Source: Hypomyces perniciosus
Lineage: Eukaryota > Ascomycota > Sordariomycetes > Hypocreales > Hypocreaceae
Length of the DNA: 64,000 bases
NCBI GenBank assembly: GCA_008477525.1
Contig: SPDT01000003.1
Location: 124,001-188,000, forward strand
Direction of reading: 5' to 3'
Shown here: piece after piece, positions 13,200 through 22,915 of the stretch
Numbering within the stretch: the stretch's first letter is position 1
Layout: every line of letters begins with the position of its first letter
Position numbers and translations under genes: made by a program
Notes under the pieces: generated by a model
What the model saw: the letters and a program-made list of their open reading frames with translations, nothing else
The model's database searches: none
What the model was told of the DNA's origin: nothing

Positions 13200-13462
13200 T
13201 ATTAAAAGACTAAAAGCTCTAAAGCTTTTATAATATTATATAGGCCGGAATATATATATAAAAGTAACTGTAATCCCTAAAAATATAAAACTTTAAAGAC
13301 TAATAAACTACTACTACTACACTTAACTATTAGTTTCTGGCTTATTACCTGCTTATTAGTACCTATTTCTCCTTTAAGTAACTGCTCTTTAATCTCCTTT
13401 ACTCTTCCTTAAAGTCGCAGCCCCCTCGCCCGATCTGTCTGCCCTAAAGAGGGTCTCTGACA
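13200..13462 (+). repeat. G1 3' LTR of the plus-strand host copy
   Basis: Reverse complement of the other G1 LTRs. It starts TATTAAAAGACT after the purine tract AAAAGAGGGGCAGCC and ends GGGTCTCTGACA at 13462. The presence of both purine tract and LTR shows this is the 3' end of a plus-strand element. Confidence 0.83.
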
Positions 13463-13797
13463 GAGAGCTACTATAAAAAGGGGGGTAATATTATAGGCTA
13501 AACTATATTTCCCGGAATTCTAATTATACTGAATCTAGATATATAACTAATACTAGACTGGTTGCTTAATTAGGAAACCACCTTAGCTATAACCCCATAT
13601 ATATAACTATATAACGTATATATAGCTAGTATAGAGCTTCCTTCCTTCAGCTATAGACAGACAATATAGAGGTGCCCTAGCAGCATGCTTTCCACCTAGG
13701 CTACGCCCACTACATTCTATAGCCAGGGAAATTCCTAGATCTAAGGATCCTAGCTGGCTAGCCAGCCAGGCCTAGAAAAACCATTCTAACTAAATAT
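13463..13797. other. Transition zone between TE pile and gene island
   Basis: No gene. A second purine tract (AAAAAGGGGGG at about 13476-13486) is followed by TAATATTATAGGC, suggesting the edge of another LTR element of unknown family. Composition rises to near-normal GC by about 13650. Confidence 0.4.
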
Positions 13798-13995
13798 AGA
13801 TTCCTTTCCTTTCTTTTCCTTCCTTTATTATACCTTTCTTCTTCCTTCCCTTTCCTTTTCTATTTTCCTATTTTCCTATTTTCCTATTTTTCTATTCTGT
13901 TATTTTCTTATTTTCCTGTTTCCTATCTTTTATCCTTTATCTTCTATCCCTTTTCCTATTTCTTTACTTTTATCCTTTACCTTTACTTAACTTAC
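13798..13995. repeat. Pyrimidine-rich (C/T) tract, about 200 bp
   Basis: Almost uninterrupted C/T on the plus strand, with short tandem units of TATTTTCC between about 13860 and 13900. Purines are mostly isolated A. Such tracts can form triplex structures; no function is claimed. Confidence 0.75.
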
Positions 13996-14077
13996 CTTTA
14001 TTTCTACTTAAAGTATAATTAAACTAGATAGCTAGATAACACTAGGGCAGAACAGCTTAGGCAGCAAAATATAGCCT

Positions 14078-14116
14078 AACCTAACCCTAGATTAACCCTC
14101 GATTAACCCTAGACCT
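14078..14116. repeat. Degenerate interstitial telomere-like motifs
   Basis: Four spaced units related to TAACCC (complement of the fungal TTAGGG telomere repeat) occur within about 40 bp, separated by TAGAT/TCGAT. Too short and irregular to be a telomere; limits approximate. Confidence 0.4.
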
Positions 14117-15301
14117 GGCCACTTTGCCAAGCAAATACAATATTCAAGTCAGTGCTAGCGCTGGAGTTATTGTGTTGATTGAATGGTTCATGAACTTCCC
14201 GACCGTGCTTCTTAGTAATGTCGATAGTAACTTGCCGATAAAGTTATGCGTTGACTTTATAACCCTAAACGATTGATATGGCTGCTTTAAGTATTGCCGT
14301 TAGGCGAGATAGGTTGCATGCAGTCCCATTTAACTGGAATAGAAGGCGGCTTTAATGTATAAGTTGATCTGGATAATAGTGGCCAAGCCGCTCTCGCCAT
14401 AAAAGGTCTGCGAGTCAATATATACAAACTAAATATCGGAATATAACCGCTCCCAGTCGCGCAGGTAAGAAACACGCCACATAGAATTCTCGGTTCATTT
14501 GCCTTTTCGCCTTGTGATATCGAATAACGTAAATGATAGAGCCGTTCTAAATAATAATACTGCGACTTAATGAAGGGCTGTTTTCGCTCTATAGGCTAAG
14601 CAAGTCACATATCCGTGGCATCTGACTGTATGCTGTGTAAAGCCCTCCGAGTAACATTTCCTCGAGTAGAACTACCTCCTCAAGATACAATAACAAGGCG
14701 CTCCAGCTCCACTGGCCGTGCCTGGCGAGCCCGTTAACGCGCCTAGTGCAAGCCCTCACTACGGCACATGGGCATCTACAATCGGGAAGCATTTGCAACT
14801 CCCTTCGGTCATTGACCTCGAGTTAAACCTATGACTATCCTCCCGATACCAACCTTCCAGCCACCCATCTCTATATCTTATGACATCATGGATTTTCCTG
14901 TGACTCTCTAGATCTATTGAACTTACAGAATAAAGGGAACCAAGCTCGCATGCTTGATTCATCATAACATAGGCCTACCACAAACATCTGAACTATGTAT
15001 TGGCCGTGCCATTGGCATTCTCGATACTGGCATAAAGCTGGGACATTGTCTGTGGACCTCGAGACTGGCTTGACGCAGTCATGGACATCAGCGAGGCTCT
15101 GATGGTTGCATGATTGCACCCCAAGCTACCGTTACCATGCTGCAAGCCAGCTCAGTAAGAGCTTGAAGATCTGGGAACCAACGTTCATCATGTCGAGGGC
15201 TAATGCAGCCTCGTCGGCCTCTATACATAGGCCAGCCTTCACTCCTCCAAGTAGCTGGCACATTTCATCATGAAGAGGTGCCATGTCCAAGTGAATTCAA
15301 T
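14117..15301. other. No confident gene
   Basis: Normal-GC sequence downstream (3') of the fusion gene. Only short minus-strand open stretches are present, for example around 14886-15119 and a run from about 15275 reading MAPLHDEMCQLLGGVKAGL. They are broken by stops and I recognise no family. It may hold an eroded gene. Confidence 0.4.
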
Positions 15302-17737
15302 TCAATGCACCGGCTCTTCACAGCAGCTCTGACTGCGGCTCTGCCGCTGTAGCGTTATGGAGGGTCTCGCAACCGCATTAAACTGGTTCCGAGCGGGGCG
15401 AAACAGGATGAGGTAGAGCGGGAGAATGCATGCTGCGCTGAACAAAGCGGTTATCACACAGAACGAGTATCTGACCCCATGGGCCTGTAGCACGGCCAAC
15501 ATGACAAATGGGAACACGCTGGGGCCCACACCGGTCGCGCAGGTCATAAGGCAGATCGCAAGCTTGGTCCACTGGCCTAGGCCGCGCAGTCCGATAACAT
15601 AAATCAAGGGCAACGTGGGTGACGAGAAGAAGCGGAAGGCTAAGAACATAGACATGGTGCGATTGGCTGATGAGAAGTTGATGCCCATAATCAATGCGGA
15701 AAATGTAACGGAGCCTATGCATGCCAGGAGCAGCAGGACGTGCGAGGGCACCAGAAGACTGAGAAGACCAAAGACCCACGCACCTAGTACGTATGTCGAG
15801 ATGCCCACAAGAGAATAGTTGGTTGTCGATAAAGCTGGGTGGGAAGAGGTGCTGCGAGCGACGCTGGTGGCCAGGGAACTGAAGAAGGTACTACCGCATG
15901 CCCATCCACCATTGTCAAAAATCATGGATAGGGCTGCCACAGTCAAGCTGATAAATATGACTGGGAATCCAGCAAAGGATGTCCGTGGTATATTTAGACG
16001 CTCGACTTGGGCCTGCAGGTCTAAATCAGTGGCTTCTGGGAGCGATATATAGTAAAAATAGAATGCCAGGATAATAGTAGAGAGAGCACTGGCGAGATAT
16101 GTCCACTGCACGGAGATCAAGCTTTGAGTATGGACGACATTCGGAAATAGGACTTTCTCTGCAAGCAGGCCCCCTAAGACTGTCCCGGCCGACTGTATTC
16201 CATGTGATAGACAGGCGCGAAACTCGGCGTGGTAAGGTGGTCCGCAGAGAGCTAGAAAGCCGAATGTTGCCATAAACACTAGGGCTACACCCAAACCAAC
16301 AATAAAGTTAGAGACAATAAAGCCATGATAGGACCTTAAATATCCAGAAGGCCAGAACATAAGCGTTCCAATGCAGAATATCCCTAAGCCTATAATAAAG
16401 GTCGCTTTAAATCCACTGTTTCGCAGGACCCATAAGCCAAAGAAGGACCCAATAATACGGCCTCCATAAATAGCACATCTCATGCCTATGCTTTGAGTGA
16501 GAGTTGGGTTGACTGAGATTGGGATTTTACTGTTGAGGGTAATGAGTAGGGAGAAGGCGAATCCCCAAAAGGTATAGATGATGGTGACTCTAACACAGTA
16601 TTTGATGGATTCCGAGTCCCTTAATATAAGCATACACTTAGGCTCTGCCGCTGCACTAAATATCGGATTGACAGAATTCTCATCCGAAGTCTGGATCTGC
16701 TGCGCCTGCGGGATCGTGCCGACTGACCTCCGTCGACGCTCTTCAGAATTGCCTAAATCCAAGGCGGCTGGTGGTGAAAAGCCTGCTTGTGAAACACTAC
16801 CCAGGAGCATGCGCTTAATCAATGGCCGCAAGACAGGGATGCAGGCGCAGATAATACCCACATTAACCTCCACTGCGGACCACAGCAGCGCCAAGCTCGC
16901 ATTATAGGTAAACGTTAGATACATAGCCTTATGGCTACTGGCTAGTTTTTCGATGCTTGCACTTGCGGCTGCCAGCTGCAGGTAGTAGATACGCACGATA
17001 TCAACAATGGTAGCAAAGACTCCTAGCAGGAATGTCAGGACCAAAACGCACCTCTGCCGCTTCGGCAGCTTCATGGCCGTCAACATCGGGATCGGGAGGA
17101 TAAGGATAGCCAGGTCCGTGGCGATATTAACGGGCGCTGAGGAGAGGTAAATGGTCTCGATCGTGATGCATTTGGGTCTGATAGTATCAGGAGTGTAGGC
17201 TGCCTGTATAGGGCGGCATCGGAAGGCGGTTAAGAAGGTCAAGACGACGCCAGCGACATTGACGACTATAAGGGTCATATAGGAGGCCCAATGCATAAAA
17301 ACGCGCGTAATCTTAGAGATTCTGATATATAAGATGAGGATAGACGTCTTGGTAGCCATTAATGCTGGGTTATAAAGAATAAAAGCTGCATAGTCGCTCG
17401 CCATCAGCGGCGCAGCCCAGGAGGCTGGTATGAAGTTTAGCTGGCTCCCTAGTCCCTTCGAGATGCTGAAGTCGATAGTAAAGAACATTCCAAAGGCGAG
17501 AATCTTGGTATTATTAGTCTTCGATTTTAGCAAGGAGGCGGCGGGTTTACGCACCCATGCTAGCATGATGGCAAAGTCATCCCAGGTCCTACGTTGGAGG
17601 ATGTATAAGCGGCTCACGAGCCTCGCAAAGACAAAAATCGTGGCCAATGTGAAGGACACTGTCACGCCGATAAATACGGCTTTACTATGCGAAGGGGCCC
17701 CGTCGCTGTCCAGGAACATGACTCTGGAATAGCACAA
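15302..17737 (-). CDS. Fungal rhodopsin-like membrane domain fused to FucP-like MFS transporter
   Basis: Seen: one continuous 811-residue frame. Residues about 20-310 have seven hydrophobic segments with the plan of the fungal rhodopsin-like (Pth11-related) family, including RTWDDFAIMLAW, the IYLSSAPVNIATDLAILILPIPML helix region and the LALLWSAVEVNVGIICACIP stretch near the end. After a polar linker (about 320-370), residues about 375-785 match L-fucose-permease-type MFS carriers: YTFWGFAFSLLITLN, the QSIGMRCAIYGG stretch, CGPPYHAEFR, SVQWTYLASA and VIGLRGLGQWTK. Known: FucP carriers move sugars with protons at the plasma membrane; Pth11-like receptors sense surface or nutrient cues. Inference: a sensor-carrier ('transceptor') protein. 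An in-frame 51-nt intron (17504-17554) probably exists; without it the product is 794 residues. Start at 17737 is the first ATG; 17719 is an alternative. Two fused neighbouring genes or a mis-joined model are alternatives, but no stop separates the halves. Confidence 0.82.
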   Translation of the reverse strand: MCYSRVMFLDSDGAPSHSKAVFIGVTVSFTLATIFVFARLVSRLYILQRRTWDDFAIMLAWVRKPAASLLKSKTNNTKILAFGMFFTIDFSISKGLGSQLNFIPASWAAPLMASDYAAFILYNPALMATKTSILILYIRISKITRVFMHWASYMTLIVVNVAGVVLTFLTAFRCRPIQAAYTPDTIRPKCITIETIYLSSAPVNIATDLAILILPIPMLTAMKLPKRQRCVLVLTFLLGVFATIVDIVRIYYLQLAAASASIEKLASSHKAMYLTFTYNASLALLWSAVEVNVGIICACIPVLRPLIKRMLLGSVSQAGFSPPAALDLGNSEERRRRSVGTIPQAQQIQTSDENSVNPIFSAAAEPKCMLILRDSESIKYCVRVTIIYTFWGFAFSLLITLNSKIPISVNPTLTQSIGMRCAIYGGRIIGSFFGLWVLRNSGFKATFIIGLGIFCIGTLMFWPSGYLRSYHGFIVSNFIVGLGVALVFMATFGFLALCGPPYHAEFRACLSHGIQSAGTVLGGLLAEKVLFPNVVHTQSLISVQWTYLASALSTIILAFYFYYISLPEATDLDLQAQVERLNIPRTSFAGFPVIFISLTVAALSMIFDNGGWACGSTFFSSLATSVARSTSSHPALSTTNYSLVGISTYVLGAWVFGLLSLLVPSHVLLLLACIGSVTFSALIMGINFSSANRTMSMFLAFRFFSSPTLPLIYVIGLRGLGQWTKLAICLMTCATGVGPSVFPFVMLAVLQAHGVRYSFCVITALFSAACILPLYLILFRPARNQFNAVARPSITLQRQSRSQSCCEEPVH
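17504..17554 (-). other. Probable 51-nt in-frame intron of the fusion gene
   Basis: On the minus strand the segment starts GTGCGT, contains the branch-like ACTAAT near its end, and ends CCAAG. It is in phase 0 and has no stop, so it can be read through. It inserts a charged, Lys/Asn-rich stretch in the first part of the rhodopsin-like domain where family members have a continuous hydrophobic helix. Confidence 0.65.
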
Positions 17738-19335
17738 CCAGGGAGTGCAGCCAGTGAAAGGAGTCTCTCTCTCTTTGATTAGAGTCTTTTTTGTCTCCCT
17801 TCTGCTGGCTATAGGGATCTTATGATATCTTTTCCTTGCGATACCTTATGAGATCTATCCACTGCTGTTAGTGTATATGCCTTGAAGAAGATGCATTTCT
17901 GTTTGGGGAGAGTCACCTATTCTCTAAGTCTATAGGTTCTCGGCGAACGCTCCAGGGGTACGTGGCACGGGATCATGATCAACTGAATTATGGCAATGCT
18001 TGTCGTGTTCTGTGAGGCAAGTGGAGGGTCATAACTCTGACGTTTTGAGAATCACACCGTTGGCGCGTCGATAGTTGAAGCGTGCATACGTTAGATAGTG
18101 GTTCCTCGGCTATTTTACGGAACCTCGGAAAGCTTCCCACACACCCCTTTTCGTTTGGTGTGAGGTAGCTCTGCCTATAGATCCAATTGAATATGACGAG
18201 CAACATTAATAGCAGAACTTCCTACACACCGTCTTTGTGGCGCAGCCCTGTCTGTTATAGTCAACCTAGTATCATGCAATATAAAAGAGTTGTCATAGGT
18301 GGAAGGCCTCCGGTCGGTGAATGAGACTTGAGACTTTAATCTGCGTCTCTCCAAGTCTTGTCGCCCGCTCAGCGTCAGAGACTCCAGAAGGATCACAGAA
18401 GACTTCCAGTCACATTTACTTAGGCGAGCACCAGAAATCATGCGTTATATTCTACACGATGTTCCGCACAAAGCATCGTGGACTAACGATAGTATAGGAT
18501 TCAGTCAGTATGCAGTAGTGAAGGGAAGAATGAGATATACATAGAAGATCACGGCCTAGCAGCAGAAGCCAATGACGTCGCACCTACGAGATTCCACTCA
18601 CTCCCATCCTGAGCTCCCTTTTCTTTTGCACACCACTCATCGTTTGATGTTGAAAACTACATATTGACTGTTGGTGGCTGACTGACAAGCTATGATGGCG
18701 ACAGCGTTGTGCCAATTGGGCGGACTTAGAGCGTCGTCTTGGTTATGATCCAATATGCCTACCAAACAAGGAAGTGACAGTAACTACAAACTCAAAATAT
18801 CGGCAACTTTTTGCGAGGCCTCAAGATTTATCTACTAATTAACGCCACAGTCTTAACTTCTTGTTAAAAAGTGGCAGCATTACTGCAACGGTTGCTAGCT
18901 GAGGTGAGACATTGATTGCAATGGATGTTTAGTAGCCCTGGAGATCAATGTGGCGCAATGAAGCGCCCCAAGTGCGTGTTAGCTTGCATACATTTACTGC
19001 CAAGACAAATATATATACCTCCGCTCTTCCGAACCAATCACAGTTTCTTTGAGGCACCGCCGCCCAATCCGGGGTTATAAAGCACACTTAATAATCGCAG
19101 GAGCCGGATTCTATTATAAAATCTAGTATCAAAGCAAACGTGGCTGTTATAGAGAGAATGTAGCCTGCCACCACTATCAATACCGCTCTATAACCCAACA
19201 GTTATTAAGGAAGAAGACCACTTTCACTTAATAGATAGAATTTCATGAGCCATATAGTTAAAACCCCGCAAAACTCTTGTCGACTTGAAGTCCATACATT
19301 TACTCATACACGTACATCCAAGCGCTAAGCTCGAC
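17738..19335. other. Intergenic region between divergent genes, no gene seen
   Basis: About 1.6 kb separates the divergently transcribed fusion gene (minus) and NmrA-like gene (plus). A short CT repeat lies just upstream of the fusion gene (17763-17773). Possible TATA-like sites on the plus side occur near 19010 and 19074. Open stretches here are short and resemble nothing known. Confidence 0.5.
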
Positions 19336-20595
19336 ATGCCTTCAATCCTTCTTGTTGGTGCCACAGGCTTGTTAGGGGGTAGGAACAAACCAATCTTTCT
19401 ACTCTGTACATAAGTTTCAATTAAGCTAACCGAAGAGTTTGGCCGGGCCAGCACCCCTAACTCGCGAGATCCGGTTATTGTATCCAACGTGGTCAATCAC
19501 AGTATACATTCGCAACCCTGCATTTGATGAATATTTCAAATCGAAGATTGGAGTAAATGCTATCGTTCATGGATCATTTGAAGACACGGACAAGATCCAG
19601 GCTCTGGCAAAGGCTCGTGGCGTCGTTGTGAATGCAGGAGCCTCTTTCGACCCCACGCTGAGCGCAGCGCTTGTAGCTGGATTGAAGGAGAGACATGAAG
19701 GCTGCAAGGGAATCCTGATCCATATCAGTGGTGTTGGAAACTTTATCGATAACGGGACAAAGGGAGTGGCTAACCCAGATGGGAAGTTTTGGAGTGTGAG
19801 TACCATTTTATCTTCCAAGCATTTCTATCTACGGCATCAGAAGGGAAGATAGCCATAGTGCTAATAGGGTTCACAGGATAGCAATGAAGACGACATCAAA
19901 CAAATCGATGAGCATATGCTCAACGGAGCTGCTGACAAGCTGTGAGTAATGCTGGCGCTCCCTGAACTTGGTCATTGTAGGCTTACATATGCGACTATAG
20001 TATCCTTGAGGCAGGCAACTCTGGGGCTATTAATACATTTATTGTGTGCCTTGGCGGAACATACGGCGCCTCTTCCGGTCCTGTTCCCGCTCTTGGAGTC
20101 CTGTACAAGATTCTCGTATCTAATTCCAAGGCGTGCGGATTTGTTCCTTACGTGGGTGAGGGGAGCAATATTTTCTGGACAGCAAGTGGAAATACAACAG
20201 ACGCTAATCACCAACCATCCTCTGTCAGCTCTAACATATGATGATAGGTCCACGTGAACGATGGAGTGCGTTTTATTTTGAAAGTTCTCCATTCTGCTAT
20301 CACGCAGCCCGTCACAGGAAGTGCATACAGCCGCTACTTTATCGCTGCCAGCCAGTCAAACACTTGGAAGGACATCGCATCCACCCTTGCGCCTGTTCTG
20401 CATGAAAAGGGAGCTCTAGCATCTCCGGATCCTAAGAGCGTCCCAATAGAGCAGGCCGGCGAAGGTGAAGTTCCCCTTCTAATTGGCGCGAACGTTTTGG
20501 TAAAAGGCGACCGAGCTGCCACATGGGGCTTCAAGTCAATTGAAAGGTCATTTTTGGAGCACATCCGTCAGGATTTAGCACTCCAAGAGCTGTAA
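19336..20595 (+). CDS. NmrA-like / extended SDR NAD(P)-binding protein, five exons
   Basis: Seen: ATG at 19336 opens MPSILLVGATG, the nucleotide-binding glycine motif of a Rossmann fold. Exons then run about 19438-19795, 19877-19941, 20001-20181 and 20248-20595. They give SITVYIRNPAFDEY, an RGVVVNAGASFDPT stretch, GILIHISGVGNF, then FIVCLGGTYGASSG and FWT-VHVNDGVRFILKVL. Introns 2 and 3 have GTGAGT donors; intron 4 has a GC donor (GCAAGT). Total about 328 residues, normal for the family. Known: NmrA-like proteins bind NAD(P) and act as redox sensors or isoflavone-reductase/epimerase-type oxidoreductases. Intron 1 is uncertain: GTAGGA at 19379 breaks the frame, while GTTAGG at 19371 with acceptor at 19437 keeps it. 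The substrate cannot be told. The divergent partner is the fusion transporter. Confidence 0.78.
20182..20247 (+). other. GC-AG intron in the NmrA-like gene
   Basis: 66 nt beginning GCAAGT and ending GATAG, with a CTAAC branch motif about 15 nt before the end. Its removal joins ...NIFWT to VHVNDG in phase 0. Retention introduces TGA stops. GC-AG introns are a known minor class in fungi. Confidence 0.75.
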
Positions 20596-21019
20596 CCTAA
20601 CTACCACCATGTCTGGCGAATAGATAGTCCGTAGTCTCTCACAGTTCAAGATATTGTAGTAGTGAATTGTTGATTTATCTTCTTGGTTACTTGCGGGGAA
20701 TAAATTTGACGATGGGAATGGACGCAGTCTATATACATAACAACCTTTGACCCATTGTCCTTGTCGGCTTAGGGATGGTGATGAATATCTCATTACTGAT
20801 AACGATCAAACAGTACACCTCCATTGGCCCAAAAGGGTCTCGCAGTTTTGAGTTACATCATAGCTGTGAGGCCACTACTTCATCATTTAGTTATCTGAGC
20901 CATCGCTCTTGAATAAAGTCTCCTCATATAAAAGACGGAGGCACGCGATTATCGCTTATCACCCTGTTATAAATAGCTAGGGCATCAAAATTTCCGCCAT
21001 TATAGAGATCCTGCTGTAC
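20596..21019. other. Intergenic, no gene seen
   Basis: Lies between the convergent 3' ends of the NmrA-like gene and the transcription-factor remnant. No recognisable feature. Confidence 0.5.
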
Positions 21020-22179
21020 CTATGCTGATTTCATCATCTGCTTCACTTGAAATATATTGCCTAGCGGTCGCTGATTGATTGATGTATCCATGATGGACAG
21101 TATAAGCTTCCTTTCTTCATCCGTCCGTGCTTCCATGCCGATAATAAACAGCGGCCATGGAGCCTCGCCGACTTCTACCACTCTGAGAAGGTTGTATGCT
21201 CTGCTCAAGGGGGCTGATAATATAGACGAGTCTCGAGGCTCTGCTTTAGCGACCCGATAGAGGTAGATAAATCCTGCCAGACAGAAGAGTTCACCCATTA
21301 CCGTGGCATGAGTGGATATCACTCCTCCAACACCAATTGCAAGTTGCTGCTCAAACCTGTCTAATTGGAGCTGAAGATGCCTGATCTTGCTCAGGTGTGA
21401 TGAGACAAGATGTAGTGGGTCATCCCTCTCCAACACAGCATCCACTAGGTGACCTATTAAGATAAGGATTTCCACCGAGCATCCAACGCAGGCTAGGGTC
21501 TGTGGATGTAAGACAAAGTGCCTGCATAAATGGAATCCGGGCTAGTGGGTAACTTACTCCTGTGAATAGTGGTGAGACGATCGCTTTAGATATCGTCCTC
21601 ATCTGGGCTACTGCCTCGCTCTGCTGGAAAGCCGTACGATTCCAGTGACGGATACTAAACTTATACATAGTATCGTGATATAAAGTCCAATTCATCACAA
21701 GTCTATACTCGGTGTCATGGATGTTATAAGATTTATTGACGATTCTAGCAATTTCCTTAGTGCCGCAAAAGAGAATCGCCCATCTTTCCGTTAACGAATC
21801 GACCTTCACTGTCTATTCTCTCATTCATAAATCCAAGTCCAGCTTCTCAGAAGCCCATCTGACTAACCTCGAAGATGTTGAGCAATCTGCTAGCTGCCAT
21901 AGCTTGAAAAGCTTGAACGCGGTCGAGCGGATTGTCAATTGCTACCTGCAATGCGCTTATTCCTCGTGTTTGGTGGAGCAAGGCAGTATCGTGCATGCCA
22001 TGATTCTGAAATGTTAGTGCGGCCAGCGCGTGACACATAGCCAGAGAGGGTGCTGTCTCATCACTTAGAGACATTCTCGCCAACAGGTAACAAAGGTCTC
22101 CTGCATTAGAAGACATGAGTCTTGGAATGGGTCTGTTGTCTGTATCCATCTGAGTAAAGAAACCGGGCCAAATGAAGGC
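21020..22179 (-). pseudogene. Fungal-specific transcription factor, 5'-truncated by hAT insertion
   Basis: Seen on the minus strand: exon 22179-21868, intron 21813-21867 (GTTAGT...ATAG), exon 21812-21558, intron 21500-21557 (GTAAGT...CACAG), exon 21499-21020. All junctions are phase 0, giving about 348 residues of helical sequence such as LAMCHALAALTFQNHG, AFQAMAASRLLNIFE and LPLSRAYNLLRVV-like repeats (read as APLSRAYNLLRVVEVGEAPW). Known: this pattern (acyl-helix regulatory domain, Fungal_trans_2 type) follows a Zn2Cys6 DNA-binding domain in intact proteins. The upstream part, where Zn2Cys6 would be, is missing: the frame runs straight into the hAT end at 22180. The open frame continues into transposon sequence to an ATG at 22290, which makes a spurious start. 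Function is therefore probably lost. Confidence 0.75.
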
Positions 22180-22320
22180 CAGGGTGGCGATCCATTCCAC
22201 GTCCATTTCCACGGGCGTCCATTTATGGAAATGGATGGCCCGTGCATCCATTTCCATCCATTCCATCGCGCCTGCCATTACATAATCCATCCATCCACGG
22301 AAGGGTCCCGTGGATGGAAA
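22180..22320. repeat. hAT left terminal and subterminal repeats
   Basis: Inverted terminal repeat at 22180-22199, followed by clustered ATGGAAATGGA / TCCATTTCCAT units in both orientations up to about 22320. Confidence 0.8.
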
Positions 22321-22915
22321 TGGAAGCAGGGGGGCGCTTAATCATCACCCTAAAATAGTATACTTACCATTGCCCAAGTCAGTGACATCATTACCAGAGA
22401 CTCCGTGCTTGTTCTACCTGACCCTCCGCCAACATACCCTATATATCATTGGAAGAGTAGGTAAACGAAACTAAATCTATATGCATTTAATATATAGCTA
22501 TATAGAGAGAAATGAATCTTATTATATATATTTTAGTATATTGCTAGAAAGGCCAACTCTATTCCAATTATAATAAATATCTTTTTTAAAAACTGTATTT
22601 ATGTACTCCGTAATAACTGTCAGGTTTTCGCATCAAGTTAAGCTATAAAAATACCTGCATCACTTAGCCTAGTATAAAACTAGAGGGACGCTAAACTTAA
22701 GTCACCACTAACAAATCACTATACATTTTGCTCTTACATATGTTAGTAGTGATTATGGAAGATTTTTTTTTTTTGGTAGCCAGGAGCGTGGAGATTTCGC
22801 GTTCTTAGTTACCGCGTTCAGGCGCGTTGAACTTCTATTAGGAGAAAGGGTTTTATGTACTTCGTATATGAATTTTTTATTAATGGAATCGCCATAAGCA
22901 TAATTTATTAACCCT

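Larger units (their letters stand above)
4429..13462 (+). mobile_element. Ty3/Gypsy element 'G1', plus-strand host copy, split by a nested copy
   Basis: Seen: 4429-5742 and 12871-13462 are the reverse-complement equivalents of adjacent parts of the minus-strand G1 (about 7725-6340 and 6330-5743). They are therefore one plus-strand G1 copy interrupted by the element at 5743-12870, with TATAT on both sides of the interruption. Its 5' part stops where the Gypsy-A LTR begins (4428), so Gypsy-A probably inserted there and the rest lies outside or was lost. It ends with its own 3' LTR at 13200-13462. Heavily RIP-mutated; no open frame. Confidence 0.75.

Noticed and set aside
14078..14116. A true telomere or chromosome end
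   Set aside because: Units are few, degenerate and spaced, and genes continue on both sides.
14886..15119. 77-codon minus-strand frame as a gene
   Set aside because: No recognisable motif and stops on both sides; possibly an eroded gene but not supportable.
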